In this document: positions 18,609 to 27,611 of the stretch, in pieces
Position numbering within the stretch: position 1 is the first letter of the stretch
Layout of the letters: the number at the start of each line of letters is the position of its first letter
Assembly: GCA_041392625.1 (NCBI GenBank)
Contig: JAWKLR010000004.1
Span: forward strand, 179,876-243,875
Direction of reading: 5' to 3'
Source: M3007 sp041392625
GTDB lineage: Bacteria > Bacteroidota > Bacteroidia > Chitinophagales > Saprospiraceae
DNA length: 64,000 nucleotides
The notes under the pieces: model-generated
Databases searched by the model: none
The model's input: the letters and a program-made list of their open reading frames with translations, nothing else
What the model was told of the DNA's origin: nothing
Made by a program: the position numbers and the translations under genes

Positions 18609-19205
18609 ATGAAAAACATTCAGTTCCCGATCAATTTTCAATTTCGGATTGCCACCATTTCCAATGATTTCATTGCCAGCGACGCGCATGGCCATATGGT
18701 TGCATATGTGCGTCAAAAAATGTTTCGGCTAAAAGAGGATATTCTGGTTTACAACGATGAAGAAAAATCGAAGGTAAACTACCGCATCATGGCCGATCGC
18801 TGGCTGGATTTTTCTGCTGCGTACACATTTTACGACTGGAAAGAGCAGGAACTTGGTAAAATTGTCCGCAAAGGCTGGCGTTCAATCTGGAAGGCCGAGT
18901 ACGATCTCCTGGATCAAAATCAAAACCTGCAATACACGGTGCGGGAGGAAAATGCATGGACCAAGGTCTATGACTCCATTTTTGGTGAAATACCCATTCT
19001 AAATTTCTTTACCGGCTACTTGTTTCACCCCTCCTATCTTGTAAGCGACCAGCAGGGAAACCCCATTGTTCGACTCAAGAAAATGCCCTCTTTTTTTGGA
19101 AGAAATTTTGAGGTAAGCAAACTCGGAGAGCTCGATCAGGATGATACCGAACGCATCGTATTGGGCTTGATGATGCTGATTCTGTTGGAAAGACGTAGAG
19201 GGTAA
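18609..19205 (+). CDS. LURP-one-related/scramblase-like (Tubby C-terminal fold) protein
   Basis: A 198-residue protein with short beta strands in the pattern of the LOR/scramblase family (MVAYVRQKMFRLKEDILVYN, YTFYDWKEQELGKIVRKGWR, LDQNQNLQYTVREENAW). No signal peptide; one hydrophobic stretch near the C-terminus (ERIVLGLMMLILLE). Members bind membranes in other organisms, but the bacterial role is unknown. It lies 38 bases after the N-acyltransferase gene, so a joint membrane-lipid function is plausible. Confidence 0.7.
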   Translation: MKNIQFPINFQFRIATISNDFIASDAHGHMVAYVRQKMFRLKEDILVYNDEEKSKVNYRIMADRWLDFSAAYTFYDWKEQELGKIVRKGWRSIWKAEYDLLDQNQNLQYTVREENAWTKVYDSIFGEIPILNFFTGYLFHPSYLVSDQQGNPIVRLKKMPSFFGRNFEVSKLGELDQDDTERIVLGLMMLILLERRRG

Positions 19206-19389
19206 TTTTAACGCTGAATCAAGTCAAAAAAAGGGGTTCCGAAGAGCCAAATCAAGGTAAACAATACCCCTACATTTTGATTTGAAGGACAAAAACAGAT
19301 CTACACACTTGCTAAAAGTGGTAAAACCTGAAGTATGGGTGTAAAAAATAGCCATTTCAGGGTATTTGAAAAAAAAATTTGGGTTGGCT

Positions 19390-19421
19390 GTTTACCTTTA
19401 GCCTATCACCTGCAATAAATA
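19390..19421 (+). promoter_or_regulatory. candidate ECF-sigma promoter upstream of its own gene
   Basis: GTTTACCT at 19390 and CTGCAATAAATA at 19410. The same two boxes at the same 20-base offset occur at 24001 and 24021 in front of the secreted beta-propeller gene. A shared promoter recognised by the ECF sigma encoded here, with autoregulation, is the simplest reading. Confidence 0.6.
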
Positions 19422-19433
19422 GATTGACAGTCA

Positions 19434-20036
19434 ATGCGATTTAGTTCATGGTTTGCATCTCCGTGCAAGCAATTTCCAACAGATGAAAGCCTTTTTCAGG
19501 GATTGAAAAGGCAGGAACATCGGGCAATTGTTTGCATACAGCTCAAGGCCCATCCAATGGTTGCAAAAATTGCCAAAGGATATGGACTTGGTGGAGATGA
19601 GGCAGAAGACATTTTGAATCAAAGCACTGTCATTCTATTACGTAAAATTGAAGATGGCTCCTACCAGTTTCAGGGGTTTGCTCCTTCCACTTACCTGATA
19701 GAAATTAGCAAGCGCGTGGCGCTTATGGCAACACGCACCCAAACCAGAGAAAACACCCCGCTGGATCAGATCCGCCATTTAGAAGACACCGACTGGGAAC
19801 TGAACCAGCGCCGGGCAGAAGCCGGTGAGCTGGTTCGGAATTTGCTTCATCATTTGGGTGAGCCCTGTAGGAGTGTTATTCGACTACACCACATTGAAGG
19901 CTACAGCGATGAAGAAGTAATTGACCGCAATCTGACCCAATACACTACTTCAGATTCTCTGAAAGCCAAACGAAGCACCTGCATGAAGAAATTAGTACAA
20001 TTAGCACAGGAATGGAAGGCGAACGTAGAAATATAA
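19434..20036 (+). CDS. ECF-type RNA polymerase sigma factor
   Basis: A 200-residue sigma-70-family protein. Region 2 is visible at about 20-95 (ESLFQGLKRQEHRAIVCIQL, DEAEDILNQSTVILLRKI, GFAPSTYLIEISKRVAL). A diverged region 4 follows at about 135-195 (GEPCRSVIRLHHIEGYSDEE). It overlaps the next gene, which encodes a membrane-anchored TPR protein, by 25 bases. Such tight coupling is typical of sigma/anti-sigma pairs. It is distinct from the FecI-like sigma at 4110-4715. Its target set is unknown, but the promoter motif at 24001 suggests the propeller gene is one target. Confidence 0.85.
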   Translation: MRFSSWFASPCKQFPTDESLFQGLKRQEHRAIVCIQLKAHPMVAKIAKGYGLGGDEAEDILNQSTVILLRKIEDGSYQFQGFAPSTYLIEISKRVALMATRTQTRENTPLDQIRHLEDTDWELNQRRAEAGELVRNLLHHLGEPCRSVIRLHHIEGYSDEEVIDRNLTQYTTSDSLKAKRSTCMKKLVQLAQEWKANVEI

Positions 20037-20875
20037 ATGGAAATTCAGATCAATCCGATGCCGAAAACCGCATTCTGGAAGGACTCAAATCGATTCGTTT
20101 GGAGGAACGGGTAGCGCATGCCGCCCAGGAACGAACTAGCCGAATGAGAATGAGAAAACGGCTCGGCCTAATGGCAGTTGCTATTTTGACTGCATCGGTA
20201 CTAACGATTTGGTATATGAATGCTCCTGAAAAAACTGAGTCTATTCCTCCTGTTTCCACCCCACCAATTCAACCACCTGGCCAAAACCAAATAAAGAACC
20301 CAGCCCCTTCCCAACCAACAGAAGGCCCCCAACAAGAAAAAGCAAAACCCCAAAAGAAATACACCGGCCCCATCGCCCAATCCAGGCCAGAACCCGGTCT
20401 CGCTGATCCTTCCTATGGAGCACCACGCCCGCAATTTCGTGGGGAGGATGACAAGACTGATGAAGAACGATGGGAACTCCTCGATCAAGTGTGGTACACC
20501 AATTACCCGGTGACCGGACTGGTTATTGACAGCAGTTTGATAGAAGCCGATAAGTTGTTAAAAAAGAGAGCGTTTAATGAAGCCTACATAGTGCTGCACC
20601 GCTTGCAACGCAGTTCTCCAAGCAATCAGAAAATCCGTTTCCTCAAGGGTTATTGCTTGCTTGAAACCGGGCAAACACTGGAATCAATTCCATTTTTTGC
20701 TACTACTCAAAACCTAAGCACCCAAGTACAGCAACGGGCTGAATGGTACACAGCCCTGGCTTTTCTGCATGCAGGTGAAATGGAGCAAGCCCAACAGGCT
20801 TTGCGGGCTATTTCCAATCAGAAAAAACATCCATTTTACCGTCAAGCCCAAAAAGCACTTGCCTTATTCCAATAA
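20012..20875 (+). CDS. membrane-anchored TPR protein, candidate anti-sigma factor
   Basis: A 287-residue bitopic protein. A charged cytoplasmic segment (1-48) precedes one membrane helix (LGLMAVAILTASVLTIWYM, about 52-70). A proline-rich linker follows (about 75-150; PPVSTPPIQPPGQN), then a TPR-like helical domain outside the membrane (about 175-287; AFNEAYIVLHRLQRSSPSNQ). N-in/C-out topology, the small cytoplasmic part and the 25-base overlap with the sigma gene suggest it sequesters the sigma factor, although no ZAS or FecR motif is present. Its 3' end overlaps the convergent TPR-CHAT gene by 12 bases. Confidence 0.75.
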   Translation: MEGERRNINGNSDQSDAENRILEGLKSIRLEERVAHAAQERTSRMRMRKRLGLMAVAILTASVLTIWYMNAPEKTESIPPVSTPPIQPPGQNQIKNPAPSQPTEGPQQEKAKPQKKYTGPIAQSRPEPGLADPSYGAPRPQFRGEDDKTDEERWELLDQVWYTNYPVTGLVIDSSLIEADKLLKKRAFNEAYIVLHRLQRSSPSNQKIRFLKGYCLLETGQTLESIPFFATTQNLSTQVQQRAEWYTALAFLHAGEMEQAQQALRAISNQKKHPFYRQAQKALALFQ

Positions 20876-23824
20876 GATAAAGCCAGCCCATTGGTGCGGG
20901 AAAAAGCCTTTGTCACGCATTTCTTTTTGTGCATTGTGAAAGGCATCTGGAATGGTTTGTTTTTTCTCTAACCAATTGGTGTAAAAAGTGGTCATGAGCA
21001 GTGAGGTTTGCTGGTCAGGTACTTGCCAAAGGGACATAATAATGTACCGAACGCCTGCGGCCTTTAAAGCCCGTTGGAGGCCGTACAAACCATCGTTGAC
21101 CTGGATTGCCCCCAAGCCCGTTTCACAGGCTGACAAAACCACCAATTCAGTATTGGAAAGGTCCATCTGGCTGATTTCAAAGGCCGTCAGAATGCCGTCG
21201 TTTGCAGCAGGTACATCGGACTCTCCGCGCCAGCGTGCATTGGCACCCGACAGGATTAGTCCGGAACGAAGCATGGGTTCCTGACTGAGTTTAAAGGCTG
21301 AAGCACCCTCGTTTTCAGGCGCAGCCAATTCATCTGGATCGGGAAAGAAAAATGCATGGGTTGCAAAGTGCAGTACGCGCGGAGAAGCAATTTGCTGTTC
21401 ACTCATTGCATATATGGCGGATTCAGTACCAGATGTACCTGAGAGCAACTGTACATTCCATCCGTTTGAGAGTGCGATTTTTGAAAGTGCACCGGTTTCC
21501 TGTTCTGTTCCTGGCAGGAACTTCCAATCGCCTCCACGCAATGACTCTTCCGGCAATTCATACGGATTTCCCCTATGAGAAGAGGTAACATCAACGGCTG
21601 TTGTATTTTTTTCGACCTGGCTTCCAGGTTCATATTGCAGCCCACCCAGCAAGACCATTTCATTGTTTTGCATTTTGGCTGATTCTTCCAATACAAGCTG
21701 GCGGGTACTACCCAGCATTTTCATATCAAACCGATCGGCCATTACCGACACTTCATTGGAATGAATAGCGGATAGGTTCAAGCGGTGCAGCATACCGGAC
21801 GGTGCGTAATAGATTTGTTTAACTCCTTTCAATTCGTCTTCCAAGGGTTCCCAAACCAATTGATACAGACTGCCTTCGCCTGTATTTTGATATAGTTGGT
21901 TCAATTCAAACGACTTGTTTCTTGCAGCTGATTCGATTGCTTGCTTTAGGTCTAATTCATCGCAAAGCCAAATCATCTTGGGGTGTGTCCATTCCGGCCG
22001 CAAGATTAATGCGACATATTTTATGGTATCTTTATCGTGTTCTGCGAAGTTTTGGAAATGTACAAATTCAATAGCGGCTTCGCCGGGGGCAAGTGCACTT
22101 TTCACCTCCTGCCATTTTACTTGCTGAATGACCTTGTCAAAGCCACTTACTGCTCGTGCCATTTCTTTTTCAGCCCGATTAGTTTCTTCTTCAAGTGCTG
22201 TAATTAGTTCCTGGCTTGAATTTGAGCTCGTATATTCAGCAGACAACTGCTGTTGAAGTGACTGATAATTTTTGTACAATTCCGAGCTTTTCGGATTTTG
22301 TTTGGCAAGCCGATTCATCTTTTGTCGAGCCTGGAGTAAAAAGCCTTTGTAAAAGAGGATATTATCGTAGCATAAATCGATGGACTGGTCTCTTTGAGTT
22401 ACCACCCCAAAGGTTAAAAACTGACGCTGAAGAAAAATAAACCGTTTGAGATACATGAGCATTTCATCCTCTGATAAATGCTGAATTCCTCGAATTAATA
22501 ATTCGTAATCAATTGCTGCGACTTGTTGTTGCAAGGTTTCGGCTTCTGGATAATTTCTATAACGCATTTCAAATGCAGCCATGTTATTTAGAAGGATTGA
22601 AATTTCCGGGTTCTTTTCTCCATAAATTCGCTTATTTATGGCTAGTGCTACTTTGAAACAAGCCCTTGCTTTTTCTTGCTCACCTAACTCGCTATAAACA
22701 TTTCCTAAATTGCTCATGACCATACCGTACTGCCAGTGGTCTGTACCCAGTACTTTTTCTCGGATTGCTCTTGATTGCTCAAATAAGTCTCTGGCGGCTT
22801 CAAACTCTTGACCATCATAATAGAACACCCCCAAATCATTGATACTTGTAGCATATTCCGGGTGCTCAGTTCCTAATATCTTTGCACGAATCTCGATCGA
22901 TTCCTTGAACCCTGCTTCTGCCTCAGCACGACGCCCAAGACGGGAATATATGTTGCTCAAATTTGAGAGCGCCCCTGCATATTTGTAGCTTTCTCTTCCA
23001 TATACATTTTCATAAATCGCTTTCCCTTCTTCATAATAGGTGCAAGATTTTTCCAAGTTTCCGATTGTCTCGTACAAAGAACCCAAGGCATTGAGGGAAT
23101 ATGCATAATTGGGATGGTCTTTCCCAAAAGTCTTCTCCAGCACATCCCTGGTTTGCAAAGAATACTCCTCCGCTTTTTTAAAGTCCCCTTTTTGGATATA
23201 AATTTTCGATAAATCACCAAGACTTGATGCATATTCCCAATGCTCTGTTCCCAAAAGTTCTAATCTGATACTTTTTGCTTCCAGGAACATAGATTCCGCC
23301 TGATCAAAACTTCCGGCGGACGCGTAAATATTCGCCAGGGATGAAAGACTCCATGCGTAGGCCTGGCTCTTTTTACCAAGCACCTTTTCCCGTGTTCGAA
23401 GAGTCTCCTGTAAGAGTTCAATTGCTTCTTCTTTTTTTCCCAGAATATTATAAACTACGGCAAGATTGTATTGGGTTTGGGCGTATGCAGCAGTCTCTTT
23501 GCCGATCACTTTTTCCCGTATTTCCAGGGACTCCAGATACCAGGGAACAGCCTCGGCATACTGGGCAGCGTAATAATAAATTCGGCCATGGCTGTAACAG
23601 CACTTCCCATAGGCCTGGCTTTCCCGGCCCAGTGTTTCGAGGGCGATTTTTTCAGATTGCTCTATTGCGATCAGGGCTTCGGCAAACTGTTGTTGGCTTA
23701 CATGCTGGTTGGAAATTTTTATCAGGCTGTCAACCCGCTGAGTAGCGATGAGGGAATCGGGATTTTGGCTGTAAAGGGGGGTAATGAAAAGAAATGTCAG
23801 GGCAAAGAGAAAGCTTCTAAACAT
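20864..23824 (-). CDS. exported TPR-CHAT protease (caspase-like)
   Basis: A 986-residue protein with a signal peptide (SFLFALTFLFITPLYSQ). About ten kinesin-light-chain-type TPRs cover residues 60-430 (for example SLNALGSLYETIGNLEKSCT). A helical linker leads to a C-terminal CHAT domain (about 690-986). The catalytic dyad is intact: His823 in LHFATHAFFF and Cys900 in LSACETGLG. CHAT proteases are caspase relatives (separase/TPR-CHAT group) that cut specific partner proteins. Export places it on the same side of the membrane as the TPR domain of the convergent candidate anti-sigma gene. A proteolytic switch on that protein is inference. Confidence 0.88.
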   Translation of the reverse strand: MFRSFLFALTFLFITPLYSQNPDSLIATQRVDSLIKISNQHVSQQQFAEALIAIEQSEKIALETLGRESQAYGKCCYSHGRIYYYAAQYAEAVPWYLESLEIREKVIGKETAAYAQTQYNLAVVYNILGKKEEAIELLQETLRTREKVLGKKSQAYAWSLSSLANIYASAGSFDQAESMFLEAKSIRLELLGTEHWEYASSLGDLSKIYIQKGDFKKAEEYSLQTRDVLEKTFGKDHPNYAYSLNALGSLYETIGNLEKSCTYYEEGKAIYENVYGRESYKYAGALSNLSNIYSRLGRRAEAEAGFKESIEIRAKILGTEHPEYATSINDLGVFYYDGQEFEAARDLFEQSRAIREKVLGTDHWQYGMVMSNLGNVYSELGEQEKARACFKVALAINKRIYGEKNPEISILLNNMAAFEMRYRNYPEAETLQQQVAAIDYELLIRGIQHLSEDEMLMYLKRFIFLQRQFLTFGVVTQRDQSIDLCYDNILFYKGFLLQARQKMNRLAKQNPKSSELYKNYQSLQQQLSAEYTSSNSSQELITALEEETNRAEKEMARAVSGFDKVIQQVKWQEVKSALAPGEAAIEFVHFQNFAEHDKDTIKYVALILRPEWTHPKMIWLCDELDLKQAIESAARNKSFELNQLYQNTGEGSLYQLVWEPLEDELKGVKQIYYAPSGMLHRLNLSAIHSNEVSVMADRFDMKMLGSTRQLVLEESAKMQNNEMVLLGGLQYEPGSQVEKNTTAVDVTSSHRGNPYELPEESLRGGDWKFLPGTEQETGALSKIALSNGWNVQLLSGTSGTESAIYAMSEQQIASPRVLHFATHAFFFPDPDELAAPENEGASAFKLSQEPMLRSGLILSGANARWRGESDVPAANDGILTAFEISQMDLSNTELVVLSACETGLGAIQVNDGLYGLQRALKAAGVRYIIMSLWQVPDQQTSLLMTTFYTNWLEKKQTIPDAFHNAQKEMRDKGFFPHQWAGFILLE

Positions 23825-24000
23825 ACAGGATTGTTTTCTTTAAGGTTGAATTAATCTGAATTCTGGTACTTCAAAAGTAAAGAAGTTCTCTTATAAGCCA
23901 AGGGTAGAACCTGAAACTTCTAGAAAAAGTCAACAATACACCTCCGTTAAGGTCCCGAATATACCTTTTTAAAAAAAATTTAAAAAAAATTCCATTTCCC

Positions 24001-24032
24001 GTTTACCTCTGTCCTGTTCGCTGCAATACATA
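24001..24032 (+). promoter_or_regulatory. candidate ECF-sigma target promoter
   Basis: GTTTACCT (24001) and CTGCAATACATA (24021) repeat the boxes found upstream of the ECF sigma gene at 19390, with identical 20-base offset. The start codon lies 55 bases downstream. An A/T-rich tract precedes the motif at both sites. Confidence 0.6.
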
Positions 24033-24086
24033 AGAGAACGGGCTTACCAACTCAGCCTACTTTTTAACCATTCTAATTTTTTACAC

Positions 24087-25625
24087 ATGAGAAAAATTAC
24101 TTTTCTACTCGCTTTTTGCTTTACGACATTTGTTGCTTCGGCGCAAGTAACTACGGTGCTTTCCGGACTCAATTTCCCTTATGGGATTGCAATTGACGGA
24201 AGTGATTTGTACATCGCTGCATATAGCAGTGACCAAATATACAAAGCAGACCTTACTCTGACTAATCCAACTACAGAATCGTTTTTGCCATTAGCAGGTG
24301 CCGGGCCTCTTTGGATTGATGGTAACACCTTGTATGCTGGAAGTCTTTTATCCGGTCAACTTTACGAGGCTGATTTATCTGCATCAAGCCCTTTGCTTGA
24401 ACAGATTGTTGACTTGCCTAGTAGATGTGCTGGCTTATACAAAGAAGGTGATATACTTTATGTTGCAACAGAAGCCTCAAATACTATTGTAAAATTGGAT
24501 CTTTCAGTTTCAAACCCAACTCCGGAAACAATTTTAAATACCGGCCTAAGTGTTCCAGCCGGAATTACAGGATCTGGAGATATTCTGTATGTTTCAAACT
24601 TTGGGAATGGATCAATTATAAAATTGGATATTAGCCAACCTAATCCAACTCCGGTAACGCTGGTAAGTCCAGGTTCAGGTCTAATTCAACCGTTTGGACT
24701 TACCCTCAATGGCAACTTTTTGTACATTGCACATTATGGTAAGGTATCACGCATTGACGTTACGCAGACAAATCCGACCATTGAGGACATCGTAACCTCA
24801 GGCTTGAGCGATCCGCGAAATACCGTATTTGACGGAACCACCATTTACATTACCGAATCAGGGTCTGGAGAAGTTTCAAAACTCGTAATCAACGATCCCG
24901 TATTCTCCACCCTCCCTGCTGTATGCGAAGGCAGCACCAATGCCCAATTGGGCGGCGCTTCTCCTACCGGTGGAGTGTACAGCGGAAACAGTGTAACCGA
25001 CAACGGCGACGGACAACACTTTACCTTTGATGCCGTTGCAGCTGGTGGCGTTGGATCGTACACGGTTACCTACACCATCAACGGGTTTTCAACTACTGCT
25101 ACCGTAGAAGTAACTGCCCTGCCAACCGTCACCTTTTCACTGGCCGATACCCTGTACATGACCGCAGCCATGCCACTCACCGGACTGGGCGGCGGTATGC
25201 CAACGGGTGGTGTGTACACCGATGCATATAGCGAAATCAACGACGATGGAAATGGTATGACGTTTAGCTTCAACTCTAGTGTTTATGTAGATGACATCAA
25301 TTATATTACCTATACCTATACAGACGCCAATGGCTGTCAGAACTCTGTAACGGAATTGGTATATGTTTCATCCGCTGTTTCCGGCGTGCTCAAACTCTCT
25401 GACCTTCAGGCAAGCCTCTTCCCCAACCCTACCTATGGCCCTGCTGTCTGGAGTGGTGTGGAAGCTAAGTTTGTCCGTGTACTCAACCAGGAAGGCCGCC
25501 AGGTATTGGCTCAGAAAATCACCAAGCAGGAAGTAGACCTTTCCTCCCTGCCCAATGGAATTTACAGCCTCCTGCTCCAACTCGACAACGACCAATGGGT
25601 GCGCGCCCAGGTAGTAAAACAATAA
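24087..25625 (+). CDS. secreted beta-propeller (NHL/SMP-30-like) protein with T9SS sorting domain
   Basis: A 512-residue exported protein. A signal peptide (RKITFLLAFCFTTFVASAQ) leads into repeated propeller blades of about 40 residues (residues 22-265). Each has the pattern GxxLYIxxxxxxxIxKxDLxxxNPTxE, followed by the next blade. Two PKD/Ig-like segments follow (about 270-430; TGGVYSGNSVTDNGDGQHFT, TGGVYTDAYSEINDDGNGMT). The end is a T9SS sorting domain (LFPNPTYGP...LPNGIYSLLL). It is probably a cell-surface or released binding protein; no catalytic motif is visible. A promoter-like motif shared with the ECF sigma gene suggests joint regulation. Confidence 0.85.
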   Translation: MRKITFLLAFCFTTFVASAQVTTVLSGLNFPYGIAIDGSDLYIAAYSSDQIYKADLTLTNPTTESFLPLAGAGPLWIDGNTLYAGSLLSGQLYEADLSASSPLLEQIVDLPSRCAGLYKEGDILYVATEASNTIVKLDLSVSNPTPETILNTGLSVPAGITGSGDILYVSNFGNGSIIKLDISQPNPTPVTLVSPGSGLIQPFGLTLNGNFLYIAHYGKVSRIDVTQTNPTIEDIVTSGLSDPRNTVFDGTTIYITESGSGEVSKLVINDPVFSTLPAVCEGSTNAQLGGASPTGGVYSGNSVTDNGDGQHFTFDAVAAGGVGSYTVTYTINGFSTTATVEVTALPTVTFSLADTLYMTAAMPLTGLGGGMPTGGVYTDAYSEINDDGNGMTFSFNSSVYVDDINYITYTYTDANGCQNSVTELVYVSSAVSGVLKLSDLQASLFPNPTYGPAVWSGVEAKFVRVLNQEGRQVLAQKITKQEVDLSSLPNGIYSLLLQLDNDQWVRAQVVKQ

Positions 25626-25659
25626 ATGTAGTGTAGAAATTAGTAAGCGTTATGTTCTT

Positions 25660-25694
25660 GCCTTCCCGGTTGCTTTCCGGGAAGGCATTTTTTT
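25660..25694 (+). terminator. rho-independent terminator after the propeller gene
   Basis: GCCTTCCCGG pairs perfectly with CCGGGAAGGC around a 7-nt loop, followed by ATTTTTTT. Confidence 0.92.
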
Positions 25695-25701
25695 GATGTG
25701 G

Positions 25702-25751
25702 CCCCGCCATGCCTGGCGGGGAGTAGTCAGTAATCAGTGGTCAGTAGTCAG
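25702..25751. repeat. palindromic repeat family 3, left half
   Basis: CCCCGCCA-TGCC-TGGCGGGG (25702-25721) followed by repeated AGTCAGT/GGTCAGT units. The complementary half (ACTGACGACTGAC units) lies at 27172-27221 on the other side of the IS3 element. The same palindrome recurs at 30194-30213, 58557-58576, 58611-58630 and 58945-58963. Confidence 0.8.
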
Positions 25752-25856
25752 TTTTTAAGTGTTGACCCGTCCTAAAAAAAGTTTACTTTAGATATTATTA
25801 TTATGTGTTTTTTTTTCTTTGTTAAACTAACAGTAAAAATGTTGAAAACCCCAGTT

Positions 25857-26750
25857 TTATGTTGAAACCAATGTTTCATGATCCATTCGTTTCTTATAGT
25901 AATTCTTCCAGGTTCTTTTCAATTCTCCATTTTTACAATGTGCTTGGCTCGGTGTTAGCATTTCAATACTTGAATGCGGCCTTTGATTATTATATATTTG
26001 AATAGCCCTGGTTATAAAATCTTTCGCCTCAGATAACGATTCAAAATTTCCATCATACAGCCATTCTACTTTTAAAATACCATTAACTCTTTCAGCGATC
26101 GCATTTTCCAAAGGATCTCCATTCTGGAGCCATACTAATGTCTATTTTCCATTTTGTTAGCAGTTTAACGTACTCATTACAACAGTACTGAACACCTCTG
26201 TCTGAATGATGAATAAGTCCTGTAGCAGTTGTCCTTGTTAGTCCTTTTAAAGCCATCTGTAATGCCTCTACAGCATGCTTTGCTGTAAGACCTTCAGCAA
26301 CTTTAAATCCAACTATTTTCCTTGAATAAGCATCGGTCACTAAAAATAAGTACACAAAGCCTTCTTTTGTTTCTACATACGTAATATCACTAACCCATAG
26401 TTTATTGGGAGCCCTCACCTCCAGACCTTTGATCAGATTAGGGTATTTTCTAAACCAATGATTGCTATGAGTCGTAACTACTCTGGTTCGTTTTCCTCGT
26501 ATCAGTAAATTATTGCGATCCAGTATTGCAAACAACTTATCCGTCCTACATCTATACCTTGATCCAATAGTTTAACTAACAGTTTTCTGTTCCGATCTTG
26601 GGCATAGATATCCGTTCCTTTCTGAACTGCCTCAACTATGACACGTTCTTCAATTGCTTGTTTATAAACACTTTTTCCTTTTTGTAGTACGCCTGTTTTG
26701 TTTTGCCAAACAATCCACACAGTTCCTCTATTTTGGTACTTTTGTGAGTG
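25857..26750 (-). pseudogene. IS3-family transposase OrfB, frameshifted
   Basis: Three overlapping frames together give an OrfB-type DDE transposase: an HTH-like N-terminal part (YKQAIEERVIVEAVQKGTDI), the rve core, and the C-terminal end. The catalytic triad is still readable: Asp in VSDITYVETKEG, Asp in LIHHSDRGVQYCCNEY and Glu in ENAIAERVNGILK. The reading frame changes near 26530 and again near 26110, so no active protein is expected unless the shifts are sequencing errors. Confidence 0.85.
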
Positions 26751-26754
26751 CTCT

Positions 26755-27133
26755 TTATTTTTTGGACTGTTTGGCTCCAGACTTTTCTGATCGGAATCTT
26801 AAACCCTGCTCTGCAATATCAATCATAGTATCAAAGGCTTCACTCTTCAACTTTTCATATTCCAGTTGGTGTTTAAGTTGCTCAATCTCTAATTTGAGTT
26901 CTTCTACCGTCTTTCTTTTTGCTCATTCATAAATAAGCGTTTAGGAACTGAGTCTTCAAATTTTTAACCCAGGTTGCAATGGTACATGATCCGCTTATCC
27001 CATACTTGTGCTTAGCGTGCTCCGGGCAAATGTTGCCCGAAAGTACATCATTAACCACTGTTTTTTTGAATTCGTCCGAATAGCGTTTTACTCTTTTCAT
27101 CTTTGTCCTGATTTTAGTTAACTTTTTTGTCAA
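26755..27133 (-). pseudogene. IS3-family OrfA, frameshifted
   Basis: The N-terminal 60 codons form the HTH_Tnp_1 domain (VKRYSDEFKKTVVNDVLSGN). The leucine-zipper half (VEELKLEIEQLKHQLEYEKL) continues in another frame, with at least two shifts near 26930-26945. Confidence 0.75.
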
Positions 27134-27171
27134 CCTATTTCAGGACGAGTCAATGTACATAATTCTTATCA

Positions 27172-27221
27172 CTGACGACTGACAACTGACGACTGACAAC
27201 TGACAACTGACGACTGACGAC
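27172..27221. repeat. palindromic repeat family 3, right half
   Basis: Tandem ACTGACGACTGACA-type units, complementary to the AGTCAGT units left of the IS3 element at 25722-25751. It lies 33 bases before the TfoX-like gene start. Confidence 0.75.
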
Positions 27222-27253
27222 TAATTTTATTACTTTTATACCAAACAGAGCTT

Positions 27254-27578
27254 ATGGATGAAAAAAAGCGCTCCCTGTACGAACAGGCTATTGCTCAATG
27301 CAAGGGATTTGAAAAGAAAGGCAAAACCATGCCGTATACATCAGCAAACGGGTATATGTTTTCCCAACTAAACAAGGAAGGAGAATTAGGAATTCGGTTC
27401 GGAAAAGAAGTACAGGCACGATATATCGAAGAATTGAAGACCGGGCCGTTCAAATCCTACGGCGCGATGATGCGGGGCTATGTACGGATGCCGGATTCGA
27501 TCTGGGACAATCCGGATCAACTTACTGCCATGCTCCAGGAGAGTTTTCGAATACGTAATGACCCTGGAACCAAAGTAA
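27254..27578 (+). pseudogene. TfoX-N-terminal-like small protein, single frameshift near the 3' end
   Basis: About 107 residues. The sequence (KKGKTMPYTSANGYMFSQLN, GELGIRFGKEVQ, KSYGAMMRGYVRMP) resembles the TfoX/Sxy N-terminal family, of unknown biochemical role. At 27544-27547 a run of four T replaces three. Removing one T restores the ending ESFEYVMTLEPK with a stop at 27576-27578. As it stands, the frame runs on for 77 unrelated residues into the following hydrolase gene. The family call is moderate; the frameshift is clear. Confidence 0.6.
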
Positions 27579-27611
27579 TCAAACATTTTTTGCATTTTTA
27601 TCCACTCCAAA

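Larger units (their letters stand above)
25760..27155 (-). mobile_element. decayed IS3-family insertion sequence
   Basis: Terminal inverted repeats are TTGACCCGTCCTAAA at the left (near 25763) and TTGACTCGTCCTGAAA read inward from the right end (near 27150). Between them, on the minus strand, are orfA and orfB of an IS3/IS150-type element, both interrupted by frameshifts. Both flanks are halves of palindromic repeat family 3, so the element landed in the middle of an existing palindrome. The exact outer bases and target duplication could not be fixed by eye. Confidence 0.85.

Noticed and set aside
23830..24000. Possible third copy of the ECF promoter motif facing the TPR-CHAT gene on the minus strand
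   Set aside because: Only weak resemblance (TTCTACCCTTGGCTTATAAGAG) with a different spacing; not strong enough to call.
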